64,000 bases of DNA from Litoditis marina. Its lineage: Eukaryota > Nematoda > Chromadorea > Rhabditida > Rhabditidae. This document shows positions 44,481-59,167 of the stretch, piece by piece. Numbering within the stretch: position 1 is the first letter of the stretch; each line of letters begins with the position of its first letter. The notes under the pieces were generated by a model. It was not told the origin of the DNA. It ran no database searches and saw only the letters and a program-made list of their open reading frames with translations. Position numbers and translations under genes: made by a program. The stretch is taken from NCBI GenBank assembly GCA_964036275.1, contig OZ038439.1, positions 16,352,330 to 16,416,329 on the forward strand, read 5' to 3'.

Positions 44481-44821
44481 ATAAAGAAAAAAACACTTTT
44501 GCGAGTTTGGGTTACGCACTCCATTCCATTTGCACTAACACTGAACTATTCCACCTAGGACCAGATTACCAGATAAAAAAAGTTGACTGCAACATTTTCT
44601 CCCGAATACGTAGTTAGCAGAAATGACAACAAACAATTGTATGAGGGTACAATTATCACGCTCTATGAGTAGCAAAATCGAAAACGTTCTAGGAATGCTA
44701 ATAGAGTTTAGAATTAAAGTTTCGTTATCAAGTTTCCACCATCCACTTCAATAAGCCGGAAACGTACCTTTGTTGCTGAGCACCGCATAATGCTGCCGGC
44801 ACACTCTCCAACTCTCCATAG

Positions 44822-47800
44822 CTTGTGACTTGCATCACAGCGGGAAGCTTGAAGTAAACTCTGGACCTGTGGCTATTACCCCAGATCCGGCGTTCTAGTG
44901 TCGGCGACTGTTCCCTTGCGGTATTAAGAGTATATCCTCCACTCAAACACTCGTTGCTTAACCCGCGTCTAGCTCGTGACTTGCATCACAGCGGGAAGCT
45001 TGAAGTTAACTCTGGACCTGTGGCTATTACCCCAGATCCGGCGTTCTAGTGTCGGCGACTGTTCCCTTGCGGTACTAAGAGTAGATCCTCCATCCAAACA
45101 CTCGTTGCTTAACCCGCGTCTAGCTCGTGACTTGCATCACAGCGGGAAGCTTGAAGTAAACTCTGGACCTGTGGCTATTACCCCAGATCCGGCGTTCTAG
45201 TGTCGGCGACTGTTCCCTTGCGGTACTAAGAGTAGATCCTCCACCAAAACACTCGTTGCTTAACCCGCGTCTAGCTCGTGACTTGCATCACAGCGGGAAG
45301 CTTGAAGTAAACTCTGGACCTGTGGCTATTACCCCAGATCCGGCGTTCTAGTGTCGGCGACTGTTCCCTTGCGGTACTAAGAGTAGATCCTCCACCCAAA
45401 CACTCGTTGCTTAACCCGCGTCTAGCTCGTGACTTGCATCACAGCGGGAAGCTTGAAGTAAACTCTGGACCTGTGGCTATTACCCCAGATCCGGCGTTCT
45501 AGTGTCGGCGACTGTTCCCTTGCGGTACTAAGAGTAGATCCTCCACCCAAACACTCGTTGCTTAACCCGCGTCTAGCTCGTGACTTGCATCACAGCGGGA
45601 AGCTTGAAGTTAACTCTGGACCTGCGGCTATTACCCCAGATCCGGCGTTCTAGTGTCGGCGACTGTTCCCTTGCGGTACTAAGAGTAGATCCTTCACCCA
45701 AACACTCGTTGCTTAACCCGCGTCTAGCTCGTGACTTGCATCACAGCGGGAAGCTTGAAGTAAACTCTGGACCTGTGGCTATTACCCCAGATCCGGCGTT
45801 TTAGTGTCGGCGACTGTTCCCTTGCGGTACTAAGAGTAGATCTTTCACCCAAACACTCGTTGCTTAACCCGCGTCTAGCTCGTGACTTGCATCACAGCGG
45901 GAAGCTTGAAGTAAACTCTGGACCTGTGGCTATTACCCCAGATCCGGCGTTTTAGTGTCGGCGACTGTTCCCTTGCGGTACTAAGAGTAGATCTTTCACC
46001 CAAACACTCGTTGCTTAACCCGCGTCTAGCTCGTGACTTGCATCACAGCGGGAAGCTTGAAGTAAACTCTGGACCTGTGGCTATTACCCCAGATCCGGCG
46101 TTCTAGTGTCGGCGACTGTTCCCTTGCGGTACTAAGAGTAGATCTTCCACCCAAACACTCGTTACTTAACCCGCGTCTAGCTCGTGACTTGCATCACAGC
46201 GGGAAGCTTGAAGTAAACTCTGGACCTGTGGCTATTACCCCAGATCCGGCGTTCTAGTGTCGGCGACTGTTCCCTTGCGGTACTAAGAGTAGATCCTCCA
46301 CCCAAACACTCGTTGCTTAACCCGCGTCTAGCTCGTGACTTGCATCACAGCGGGAAGCTTGAAGTAAACTCTGGACCTGTGGCTATTACCCCAGATCCGG
46401 CGTTCTAGTGTCGGCGACTGTTCCCTTGCGGTACTAAGAGTAGATCCTCCACCCAAACACTCGTTGCTTAACCCGCGTCTAGCTCGTGACTTGCATCACA
46501 GCGGGAAGCTTGAAGTAAACTCTGGACCTGTGGCTATTACCCCAGATCCGGCGTTCTAGTGTCGGCGACTGTTCCCTTGCGGTACTAAGAGTAGATCCTC
46601 CACCCAAACACTCGTTGCTTAACCCGCGTCTAGCTCGTAACTTGCATCACAGCGGGAAGCTTGAAGTTAACTCTGGACCTGCGGCTATTACCCCAGATCC
46701 GGCGTTCTAGTGTCGGCGACTGTTCCCTTGCGGTACTAAGAGTAGATCCTCCACCCAAACACTCGTTGCTTAACCCGCGTCTAGCTCGTGACTTGCATCA
46801 CAGCGGGAAGCTTGAAGTAAACTCTGGACCTGTGGCTATTACCCCAGATCCGGCGTTCTAGTGTCGGCGACTGTTCCCTTGCGGTACTAAGAGTAGATCC
46901 TCCACCCAAACACTCGTTGCTTAACCCGCGTCTAGCTCGTGACTTGCATCACAGCGGGAAGCTTGAAGTTAACTCTGGACCTGCGGCTATTACCCCAGAT
47001 CCGGCGTTCTAGTGTCGGCGACTGTTCCCTTGCGGTACTGAGAGTAGATCCTCCACCCAAACACTCGTTGCTTAACCCGCGTCTAGCTCGTGACTTGCAT
47101 CACAGCGGGAAGCTTGAAGGAAACTCTGGACCTGTGGCTATTACCCCAGATCCGGCGTTCTAGTGTCGGCGACTGTTCCCTGCTTAACCCGCGTCTAGCT
47201 CGTGACTTGCATCACAGCGGGAGGCTTGAAGTAAACTCTGGACCTGCGGCTATTACCCCAGATCCGGCGTTCTAGTGTCGGCGACTGTTCCCTTGCGGTA
47301 CTGAGAGTAGATCCTCCACCCAAACACTCGTTGCTTAACCCGCGTCTAGCTCGTGACTTGCATCACAGCGGGAAGCTTGAAGTAAACTCTGGACCTGTGG
47401 CTATTACCCCAGATCCGGCGTTCTAGTGTCGGCGACTGTTCCCTTGCGGTACTAAGAGTAGATCCTCCACCCAAACACTCGTTGCTTAACCCGCGTCTAG
47501 CTCGTGACTTGCATCACAGCGGGAGGCTTGAAGTAAACTCTGGACCTGCGGCTATTACCCCAGATCCGGCGTTCTAGTGTCGGCGACTGTTCCCTTGCGG
47601 TACTGAGAGTAGATCCTCCACCCAAACACTCGTGGCTTAACCCGCGTCTAGCTCGTGACTTGCATCACAGCGGGAAGCTTGAAGTAAACTCTGGACCTGT
47701 GGCTATTACCCCAGATCCGGCGTTCTAGTGTCGGCGACTGTTCCCTTGCGGTACTAAGAGTAGATCCTCCACCCAAACACTCGTTGCTTAACCCGCGTCT

Positions 47801-50800
47801 AGCTCGTGACTTGCATCACAGCGGGAAGCTTGAAGTAAACTCTGGACCTGTGGCTATTACCCCAGATCCGGCGTTCTAGTGTTGGCGACTGTTCCCTTGC
47901 GGTACTAAGAGTAGATCCTCCACCCAAACACTCGTTGCTTAACCCGCGTCTAGCTCGTGACTTGCATCACAGCGGGAAGCTTGAAGGAAACTCTGGACCT
48001 GTGGCTATTACCCCAGATCCGGCGTTCTAGTGTCGGCGACTGTTCCCTTGCGGTACTAAGAGTAGATCCTCCACCCAAACACTCGTTGCTTAACCCGCGT
48101 CTAGCTCGTGACTTGCATCACAGCGGGAGGCTTGAAGTAAACTCTGGACCTGCGGCTATTACCCCTGATCCGGCGTTCTAGTGTCGGCGACTGTTCCCTT
48201 GCGGTACTGAGAGTAGATCCTCCACCCAAACACTCGTTGCTTAACCCGCGTCTAGCTCGTGACTTGCATCACAGCGGGAGGCTTGAAGTAAACTCTGGAC
48301 CTGCGGCTATTACCCCAGATCCGGCGTTCTAGTGTCGGCGACTGTTCCCTTGCGGTACTAAGAGTAGATCCTCCACCCAAACACTCGTTGCTTAACCCGC
48401 GTCTAGCTCGTGACTTGCATCACAGCGGGAGGCTTGAAGTAAACTTTGGACCTGCGGCTATTACCCCAGATCCGGCGTTCTAGTGTCGGCGACTGTTCCC
48501 TTGCGGTACTGAGAGTAGATCCTTCACCCAAACACTCGTTGCTTAACCCGCGTCTAGCTCGTGACTTGCATCACAGCGGGAAGCTTGAAGTAAACTCTGG
48601 ACCTGTGGCTATTACCCCAGATCCGGCGTTCTAGTGTCGGCGACTGTTCCCTTGCGGTACTAAGAGTAGATCCTCCACCCAAACACTCGTTGCTTAACCC
48701 GCGTCTAGCTCGTGACTTGCATCACAGCGGGAAGCTTGAAGGAAACTCTGGACCTGTGGCTATTACCCCAGATCCGGCGTTCTAGTGTCGGCGACTGTTC
48801 CCTGCTTAACCCGCGTCTAGCTCGTGACTTGCATCACAGCGGGAGGCTTGAAGTAAACTCTGGACCTGCGGCTATTACCCCAGATCCGGCGTTCTAGTGT
48901 CGGCGACTGTTCCCTTGCGGTACTGAGAGTAGATCCTCCACCCAAACACTCGTTGCTTAACCCGCGTCTAGCTCGTGACTTGCATCACAGCGGGAAGCTT
49001 GAAGTAAACTCTGGACCTGTGGCTATTACCCCAGATCCGGCGTTCTAGTGTCGGCGACTGTTCCCTTGCGGTACTAAGAGTAGATCCTCCACCCAAACAC
49101 TCGTTGCTTAACCCGCGTCTAGCTCGTGACTTGCATCACAGCGGGAGGCTTGAAGTAAACTCTGGACCTGCGGCTATTACCCCAGATCCGGCGTTCTAGT
49201 GTCGGCGACTGTTCCCTTGCGGTACTGAGAGTAGATCCTCCACCCAAACACTCGTGGCTTAACCCGCGTCTAGCTCGTGACTTGCATCACAGCGGGAAGC
49301 TTGAAGTAAACTCTGGACCTGTGGCTATTACCCCAGATCCGGCGTTCTAGTGTCGGCGACTGTTCCCTTGCGGTACTAAGAGTAGATCCTCCACCCAAAC
49401 ACTCGTTGCTTAACCCGCGTCTAGCTCGTGACTTGCATCACAGCGGGAAGCTTGAAGTAAACTCTGGACCTGTGGCTATTACCCCAGATCCGGCGTTCTA
49501 GTGTTGGCGACTGTTCCCTTGCGGTACTAAGAGTAGATCCTCCACCCAAACACTCGTTGCTTAACCCGCGTCTAGCTCGTGACTTGCATCACAGCGGGAA
49601 GCTTGAAGGAAACTCTGGACCTGTGGCTATTACCCCAGATCCGGCGTTCTAGTGTCGGCGACTGTTCCCTTGCGGTACTAAGAGTAGATCCTCCACCCAA
49701 ACACTCGTTGCTTAACCCGCGTCTAGCTCGTGACTTGCATCACAGCGGGAGGCTTGAAGTAAACTCTGGACCTGCGGCTATTACCCCTGATCCGGCGTTC
49801 TAGTGTCGGCGACTGTTCCCTTGCGGTACTGAGAGTAGATCCTCCACCCAAACACTCGTTGCTTAACCCGCGTCTAGCTCGTGACTTGCATCACAGCGGG
49901 AGGCTTGAAGTAAACTCTGGACCTGCGGCTATTACCCCAGATCCGGCGTTCTAGTGTCGGCGACTGTTCCCTTGCGGTACTAAGAGTAGATCCTCCACCC
50001 AAACACTCGTTGCTTAACCCGCGTCTAGCTCGTGACTTGCATCACAGCGGGAGGCTTGAAGTAAACTCTGGACCTGCGGCTATTACCCCAGATCCGGCGT
50101 TCTAGTGTCGGCGACTGTTCCCTTGCGGTACTGAGAGTAGATCCTTCACCCAAACACTCGTTGCTTAACCCGCGTCTAGCTCGTGACTTGCATCACAGCG
50201 GGAAGCTTGAAGTAAACTCTGGACCTGTGGCTATTACCCCAGATCCGGCGTTCTAGTGTCGGCGACTGTTCCCTTGCGGTACTAAGAGTAGATCCTCCAC
50301 CCAAACACTCGTTGCTTAACCCGCGTCTAGCTCGTGACTTGCATCACAGCGGGAAGCTTGAAGTAAACTCTGGACCTGTGGCTATTACCCCAGATCCGGC
50401 GTTCTAGTGTCGGCGACTGTTCCCTTGCGGTACTAAGAGTAGATCCTCCACCCAAACACTCGTTGCTTAACCCGCGTCTAGCTCGTAACTTGCATCACAG
50501 CGGGAAGCTTGAAGTTAACTCTGGACCTGCGGCTATTACCCCAGATCCGGCGTTCTAGTGTCGGCGACTGTTCCCTTGCGGTACTAAGAGTAGATCCTCC
50601 ACCCAAACACTCGTTGCTTAACCCGCGTCTAGCTCGTGACTTGCATCACAGCGGGAAGCTTGAAGTAAACTCTGGACCTGTGGCTATTACCCCAGATCCG
50701 GCGTTCTAGTGTCGGCGACTGTTCCCTTGCGGTACTAAGAGTAGATCCTCCACCCAAACACTCGTTGCTTAACCCGCGTCTAGCTCGTGACTTGCATCAG

Positions 50801-53800
50801 AGCGGGAAGCTTGAAGTTAACTCTGGACCTGCGGCTATTACCCCAGATCCGGCGTTCTAGTGTCGGCGACTGTTCCCTTGCGGTACTGAGAGTAGATCCT
50901 CCACCCAAACACTCGTTGCTTAACCCGCGTCTAGCTCGTGACTTGCATCACAGCGGGAAGCTTGAAGGAAACTCTGGACCTGTGGCTATTACCCCAGATC
51001 CGGCGTTCTAGTGTCGGCGACTGTTCCCTTGCGGTACTAAGAGTAGATCCTCCACCCAAACACTCGTTGCTTAACCCGCGTCTAGCTCGTGACTTGCATC
51101 ACAGCGGGAGGCTTGAAGTAAACTCTGGACCTGCGGCTATTACCCCAGATCCGGCGTTCTAGTGTCGGCGACTGTTCCCTTGCGGTACTGAGAGTAGATC
51201 CTCCACCCAAACACTCGTTGCTTAACCCGCGTCTAGCTCGTGACTTGCATCACAGCGGGAAGCTTGAAGTAAACTCTGGACCTGTGGCTATTACCCCAGA
51301 TCCGGCGTTCTAGTGTCGGCGACTGTTCCCTTGCGGTACTAAGAGTAGATCCTCCACCCAAACACTCGTTGCTTAACCCGCGTCTAGCTCGTGACTTGCA
51401 TCACAGCGGGAGGCTTGAAGTAAACTCTGGACCTGCGGCTATTACCCCAGATCCGGCGTTCTAGTGTCGGCGACTGTTCCCTTGCGGTACTGAGAGTAGA
51501 TCCTCCACCCAAACACTCGTGGCTTAACCCGCGTCTAGCTCGTGACTTGCATCACAGCGGGAAGCTTGAAGTAAACTCTGGACCTGTGGCTATTACCCCA
51601 GATCCGGCGTTCTAGTGTCGGCGACTGTTCCCTTGCGGTACTAAGAGTAGATCCTCCACCCAAACACTCGTTGCTTAACCCGCGTCTAGCTCGTGACTTG
51701 CATCACAGCGGGAAGCTTGAAGTAAACTCTGGACCTGTGGCTATTACCCCAGATCCGGCGTTCTAGTGTTGGCGACTGTTCCCTTGCGGTACTAAGAGTA
51801 GATCCTCCACCCAAACACTCGTTGCTTAACCCGCGTCTAGCTCGTGACTTGCATCACAGCGGGAAGCTTGAAGGAAACTCTGGACCTGTGGCTATTACCC
51901 CAGATCCGGCGTTCTAGTGTCGGCGACTGTTCCCTTGCGGTACTAAGAGTAGATCCTCCACCCAAACACTCGTTGCTTAACCCGCGTCTAGCTCGTGACT
52001 TGCATCACAGCGGGAGGCTTGAAGTAAACTCTGGACCTGCGGCTATTACCCCTGATCCGGCGTTCTAGTGTCGGCGACTGTTCCCTTGCGGTACTGAGAG
52101 TAGATCCTCCACCCAAACACTCGTTGCTTAACCCGCGTCTAGCTCGTGACTTGCATCACAGCGGGAGGCTTGAAGTAAACTCTGGACCTGCGGCTATTAC
52201 CCCAGATCCGGCGTTCTAGTGTCGGCGACTGTTCCCTTGCGGTACTAAGAGTAGATCCTCCACCCAAACACTCGTTGCTTAACCCGCGTCTAGCTCGTGA
52301 CTTGCATCACAGCGGGAGGCTTGAAGTAAACTCTGGACCTGCGGCTATTACCCCAGATCCGGCGTTCTAGTGTCGGCGACTGTTCCCTTGCGGTACTGAG
52401 AGTAGATCCTTCACCCAAACACTCGTTGCTTAACCCGCGTCTAGCTCGTGACTTGCATCACAGCGGGAAGCTTGAAGTAAACTCTGGACCTGTGGCTATT
52501 ACCCCAGATCCGGCGTTCTAGTGTCGGCGACTGTTCCCTTGCGGTACTGAGAGTAGATCCTCCACCCAAACACTCGTTGCTTAACCCGCGTCTAGCTCGT
52601 GACTTGCATCACAGCGGGAGGCTTGAAGTAAACTCTGGACCTGCGGCTATTACCCCAGATCCGGCGTTCTAGTGTCGGCGACTGTTCCCTTGCGGTACTG
52701 AGAGTAGATCCTCCACCCAAACACTCGTTGCTTAACCCGCGTCTAGCTCGTGACTTGCATCACAGCGGGAAGCTTGAAGTAAACTCTGGACCTGTGGCTA
52801 TTACCCCAGATCCGGCGTTCTAGTGTCGGCGACTGTTCCCTTGCGGTACTAAGAGTAGATCCTCCACCCAAACACTCGTTGCTTAACCCGCGTCTAGCTC
52901 GTGACTTGCATCACAGCGGGAGGCTTGAAGTAAACTCTGGACCTGCGGCTATTACCCCAGATCCGGCGTTCTAGTGTCGGCGACTGTTCCCTTGCGGTAC
53001 TGAGAGTAGATCCTCCACCCAAACACTCGTTGCTTAACCCGCGTCTAGCTCGTGACTTGCATCACAGCGGGAAGCTTGAAGTAAACTCTGGACCTGTGGC
53101 TATTACCCCAGATCCGGCGTTCTAGTGTCGGCGACTGTTCCCTTGCGGTACTAAGAGTAGATCCTCCACCCAAACACTCGTTGCTTAACCCGCGTCTAGC
53201 TCGTGACTTGCATCACAGCGGGAAGCTTGAAGTAAACTCTGGACCTGTGGCTATTACCCCAGATCCGGCGTTCTAGTGTTGGCGACTGTTCCCTTGCGGT
53301 ACTAAGAGTAGATCCTCCACCCAAACACTCGTTGCTTAACCCGCGTCTAGCTCGTGACTTGCATCACAGCGGGAAGCTTGAAGGAAACTCTGGACCTGTG
53401 GCTATTACCCCAGATCCGGCGTTCTAGTGTCGGCGACTGTTCCCTTGCGGTACTAAGAGTAGATCCTCCACCCAAACACTCGTTGCTTAACCCGCGTCTA
53501 GCTCGTGACTTGCATCACAGCGGGAAGCTTGAAGTAAACTCTGGATCTGCGGCTATTACCCCAGATCCGGCGTTCTAGTGTCGGCGACTGTTCCCTTGCG
53601 GTACTAAGAGTAGATCCTCCACCCAAACACTCGTTGCTTAACCCGCGTCTAGCTCGTGACTTGCATCACAGCGGGAAGCTTGAAGTAAACTCTGGACCTG
53701 TGGCTATTACCCCAGATCCGGCGTTCTAGTGTCGGCGACTGTTCCCTTGCGGTACTAAGAGTATATCCTCCACCCAAACACTCGTTGCTTAACCCGCGTC

Positions 53801-56800
53801 TAGCTCGTGACTTGCATCACAGCGGGAAGCTTGAAGTAAACTCTGGATCTGCGGCTATTACCCCAGATCCGGCGTTCTAGTGTCGGCGACTGTTCCCTTG
53901 CGGTACTAAGAGTATATCCTCCACCCAAACACTCGTTGCTTAACCCGCGTCTAGCTCGTGACTTGCATCACAGCGGGAAGCTTGAAGTAAACTCTGGACC
54001 TGCGGCTATTACCCCAGATCCGGCGTTCTAGTGTCGGCGACTGTTCCCTTGCGGTACTAAGAGTATATCCTCCACCCAAACACTCGTTGCTTAACCCGCG
54101 TCTAGCTCGTGACTTGCATCACAGCGGGAAGCTTGAAGTAAACTCTGGATCTGCGGATATTACCCCAGATCCGGCGTTCTAGTGTCGGCGACTGTTCCCT
54201 TGCGGTACTAAGAGTATATCCTCCACCCAAACACTCGTTGCTTAACCCGCGTCTAGCTCGTGACTTGCATCACAGCGGGAAGCTTGAAGTAAACTCTGGA
54301 CCTGCGGCTATTACCCCAGATCCGGCGTTCTAGTGTCGGCGACTGTTCCCTTGCGGTACTAAGAGTATATCCTCCACCCAAACACTCGTTGCTTAACCCG
54401 CGTCTCGCTCGTGACTTGCATCACAGCGGGAAGCTTGAAGTAAACTCTGGATCTGCGGCTATTACCCCAGATCCGGCGTTCTAGTGTCGGCGACTGTTCC
54501 CTTGCGGTACTACGAGTATATCCTCCACCCAAACACTCGTTGCTTAACCCGCGTCTAGCTCGTGACTTGCATCACAGCGGGAAGCTTGAAGTAAACTCTG
54601 GACCTGCGGCTATTACCCCAGATCCGGCGTTCTAGTGTCGGCGACTGTTCCCTTGCGGTACTAAGAGTATATCCTCCACCCAAACACTCGTTGCTTAACC
54701 CGCGTCTAGCTCGTGACTTGCATCACAGCGGGAAGCTTGAAGTAAACTCTGGACCTGCGGCTATTACCCCAGATCCGGCGTTCTAGTGTCGGCGACTGTT
54801 CCCTTGCGGTACTAAGAGTAGATCCTCCACCCAAACACTCGTTGCTTAACCCGCGTCTAGCTCGTGACTTGCATCACAGCGGGAAGCTTGAAGTAAACTC
54901 TGGACCTGTGGCTATTACCCCAGATCCGGCGTTCTAGTGTCGGCGACTGTTCCCTTGCGGTACTAAGAGTAGATCCTCCACCCAAACACTCGTTGCTTAA
55001 CCCGCGTCTAGCTCGTGACTTGCATCACAGCGGGAGGCTTGAAGTAAACTCTGGACCTGCGGCTATTACCCCAGATCCGGCGTTCTAGTGTCGGCGACTG
55101 TTCCCTTGCGGTACTAAGAGTATATCCTCCACCCAAACACTCGTTGCTTAACCCGCGTCTAGCTCGTGACTTGCATCACAGCGGGAAGCTTGAAATAAAC
55201 TCGGGATCTGCGGCTATTACCCCAGATCCGGCGTTCTAGTGTCGGCGACTGTTCCCTTGCGGTACTAAGAGTAGATCCTCCACCCAAACACTCGTTGCCG
55301 AACCCGCGTCTAGCTCGTGACTTGCATCACAGCGGGAAGCTTGAAGTAAACTCTGGACCTGTGGCTATTACCCCAGATCCGGCGTTCTAGTGTCGGCGAC
55401 TGTTCCCTTGCGGTACTAAGAGTAGATCCTCCACCCAAACACTCGTTGCTTAACCCGCGTCTAGCTCGTGACTTGCATCACAGCGGGAAGCTTGAAGTAA
55501 ACTCTGGACCTGTGGCTATTACCCCAGATCCGGCGTTCTAGTGTCGGCGACTGTTCCCTTGCGGTACTAAGAGTATATCCTCCACCCAAACACTCGTTGC
55601 TTAACCCGCGTCTAGCTCGTGACTTGCATCACAGCGGGAAGCTTGAAGTAAACTCTGGATCTGCGGCTATTACCCCAGATCCGGCGTTCTAGTGTCGGCG
55701 ACTGTTCCCTTGCGGTACTAAGAGTATATCCTCCACCCAAACACTCGTTGCTTAACCCGCGTCTAGCTCGTGACTTGCATCACAGCGGGAAGCTTGAAGT
55801 AAACTCTGGACCTGCGGCTATTACCCCAGATCCGGCGTTCTAGTGTCGGCGACTGTTCCCTTGCGGTACTAAGAGTATATCCTCCACCCAAACACTCGTT
55901 GCTTAACCCGCGTCTAGCTCGTGACTTGCATCACAGCGGGAAGCTTGAAGTAAACTCTGGATCTGCGGATATTACCCCAGATCCGGCGTTCTAGTGTCGG
56001 CGACTGTTCCCTTGCGGTACTAAGAGTATATCCTCCACCCAAACACTCGTTGCTTAACCCGCGTCTAGCTCGTGACTTGCATCACAGCGGGAAGCTTGAA
56101 GTAAACTCTGGACCTGCGGCTATTACCCCAGATCCGGCGTTCTAGTGTCGGCGACTGTTCCCTTGCGGTACTAAGAGTATATCCTCCACCCAAACACTCG
56201 TTGCTTAACCCGCGTCTCGCTCGTGACTTGCATCACAGCGGGAAGCTTGAAGTAAACTCTGGATCTGCGGCTATTACCCCAGATCCGGCGTTCTAGTGTC
56301 GGCGACTGTTCCCTTGCGGTACTACGAGTATATCCTCCACCCAAACACTCGTTGCTTAACCCGCGTCTAGCTCGTGACTTGCATCACAGCGGGAAGCTTG
56401 AAGTAAACTCTGGACCTGCGGCTATTACCCCAGATCCGGCGTTCTAGTGTCGGCGACTGTTCCCTTGCGGTACTAAGAGTATATCCTCCACCCAAACACT
56501 CGTTGCTTAACCCGCGTCTAGCTCGTGACTTGCATCACAGCGGGAAGCTTGAAGTAAACTCTGGACCTGCGGCTATTACCCCAGATCCGGCGTTCTAGTG
56601 TCGGCGACTGTTCCCTTGCGGTACTAAGAGTAGATCCTCCACCCAAACACTCGTTGCTTAACCCGCGTCTAGCTCGTGACTTGCATCACAGCGGGAAGCT
56701 TGAAGTAAACTCTGGACCTGCGGCTATTACCCCAGATCCGGCGTTCTAGTGTCGGCGACTGTTCCCTTGCGGTACTAAGAGTATATCCTCCACCCAAACA

Positions 56801-59167
56801 CTCGTTGCTTAACCCGCGTCTAGCTCGTGACTTGCATCACAGCGGGAAGCTTGAAGTAAACTCTGGATCTGCGGCTATTACCCCAGATCCGGCGTTCTAG
56901 TGTCGGCGACTGTTCCCTTGCGGTACTAAGAGTATATCCTCCACCCAAACACTCGTTGCTTAACCCGCGTCTAGCTCGTGACTTGCATCACAGCGGGAAG
57001 CTTGAAGTAAACTCTGGATCTGCGGCTATTACCCCAGATCCGGCGTTCTAGTGTCGGCGACTGTTCCCTTGCGGTACTAAGAGTATATCCTCCACCCAAA
57101 CACTCGTTGCTTAACCCGCGTCTAGCTCGTGACTTGCATCACAGCGGGAAGCTTGAAGTAAACTCTGGATCTGCGGCTATTACCCCAGATCCGGCGTTCT
57201 AGTGTCGGCGACTGTTCCCTTGCGGTACTAAGAGTATATCCTCCACCCAAACACTCGTTGCTTAACCCGCGTCTAGCTCGTGACTTGCATCACAGCGGGA
57301 AGCTTGAAGTAAACTCTGGACCTGCGGCTATTACCCCAGATCCGGCGTTCTAGTGTCGGCGACTGTTCCCTTGCGGTACTAAGAGTAGATCCTCCACCCA
57401 AACACTCGTTGCTTAACCCGCGTCTAGCTCGTGACTTGCATCACAGCGGGAAGCTTGAAGTAAACTCTGGACCTGTGGCTATTACCCCAGATCCGGCGTT
57501 CTAGTGTCGGCGACTGTTCCCTTGCGGTACTAAGAGTAGATCCTTCACCCAAACACTCGTTGCTTAACCCGCGTCTAGCTCGTGACTTGCATCACAGCGG
57601 GAAGCTTGAAGTAAACTCTGGACCTGTGGCTATTACCCCAGATCCGGCGTTCTAGTGTCGGCGACTGTTCCCTTGCGGTACTAAGAGTAGATCCTTCACC
57701 CAAACACTCGTTGCTTAACCCGCGTCTAGCTCGTGACTTGCATCACAGCGGGAAGCTTGAAGTAAACTCTGGACCTGTGGCTATTACCCCAGATCCGGCG
57801 TTCTTGTGTCGGCGACTGTTCCCTTGCGGTACTAAGAGTAGATCCTCCACCCAAACACTCGTTGCTTAACCCGCGTCTAGCTCGTGACTTGCATCACAGC
57901 GGGAAGCTTGAAGTAAACTCTGGACCTGCGGCTATTACCCCAGATCCGGCGTTCTAGTGTCGGCGACTGTTCCCTTGCGGTACTAAGAGTAGATCCTCCA
58001 CCCAAACACTCGTTGCTTAACCCGCGTCTAGCTCGTGACTTGCATCACAGCGGGAAGCTTGAAGTAAACTCTGGACCTGCGGCTATTACCCCAGATCCGG
58101 CGTTCTAGTGTCGGCGACTGTTCCCTTGCGGTACTAAGAGTATATCCTCCACCCAAACACTCGTTGCTTAACCCGCGTCTAGCTCGTGACTTGCATCACA
58201 GCGGGAAGCTTGAAGTAAACTCTGGACCTGCGGCTATTACCCCAGATCCGGCGTTCTAGTGTCGGCGACTGTTCCCTTGCGGTACTGAGAGTAGATCCTC
58301 CACCCAAACACTCGTTGCTTAACCCGCGTCTAGCTCGTGACTTGCATCACAGCGGGAAGCTTGAAGTAAACTCTGGACCTGCGGCTATTACCCCAGATCC
58401 GGCGTTCTAGTGTCGGCGACTGTTCCCTTGCGGTACTAAGAGTAGATCCTCCATCCAAACACTCGTTGCTTAACCCGCGTCTAGCTCGTGACTTGCATCA
58501 CAGCGGGAAGCTTGAAGTAAACTCTGGACCTGTGGCTATTACCCCAGATCCGGCGTTCTAGTGTCGGCGACTGTTCCCTTGCGGTACTAAGAGTAGATCC
58601 TCCACCCAAACACTCGTTGCTTAACCCGCGTCTAGCTCGTGACTTGCATCACAGCGGGAAGCTTGAAGTAAACGCTGGACCTGTGGCTATTACCCCAGAT
58701 CCGGCGTTCTAGTGTCGGCGACTGTTCCCTTGCGGTACTAAGAGTATATCCTCCACCCAAACACTCGTTGCTTAACCCGCGTCTAGCTCGTGACTTGCAT
58801 CACAGCGGGAAGCTTGAAGTAAACTCTGGACCTGTGGCTATTACCCCAGATCCGGCGTTCTAGTGTCGGCGACTGTTCCCTTGCGGTACTAAGAGTAGAT
58901 CCTCCACCCAAACACTCGTTGCTTAACCCGCGTCTAGCTCGTGACTTGCATCACAGCGGGAAGCTTGAAGTAAACTCTGGACCTGTGGCTATTACCCCAG
59001 ATCCGGCGTTCTAGTGTCGGCGACTGTTCCCTTGCGGTACTAAGAGTATATCCTCCACCCAAACACTCGTTGCTTAACCCGCGTCTAGCTCGTGACTCGC
59101 ATCACAGCGGGAAGCTTGAAGTAAACTCTGGACCTGCGGCTATTACCCCAGATCCGGCGTTCTAGTG
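44822..59167 (+). repeat. 151-bp tandem satellite, about 95 copies
   Basis: A head-to-tail array with exact 151-base spacing, starting in a slightly diverged unit near CTTGTGACTTGCATCACAGC and ending abruptly after CGGCGTTCTAGTG. Typical unit landmarks are ACAGCGGGAAGCTTGAAG, TATTACCCCAGATCCGGCG, GACTGTTCCCTTGCGGTACT and CACTCGTTGCTTAACCCGCG. It is clearly more GC-rich than the flanks. Marker substitutions define subtypes (CTGTGGC/CTGCGGC, GTAGATCC/GTATATCC, GGGAAGC/GGGAGGC). Two units share an identical 39-base deletion (junctions 47180/47181 and 48802/48803). Repeated 74-codon frames are by-products of the period, not genes. Confidence 0.98.

Noticed and set aside
44976..53578. Repeated 61-74-codon open frames (MTCITAGSLK...) suggesting a protein-coding repeat family
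   Set aside because: They recur with the 151-base satellite period, always end at the same unit's TAG, have no splice context, and change with neutral satellite variants.
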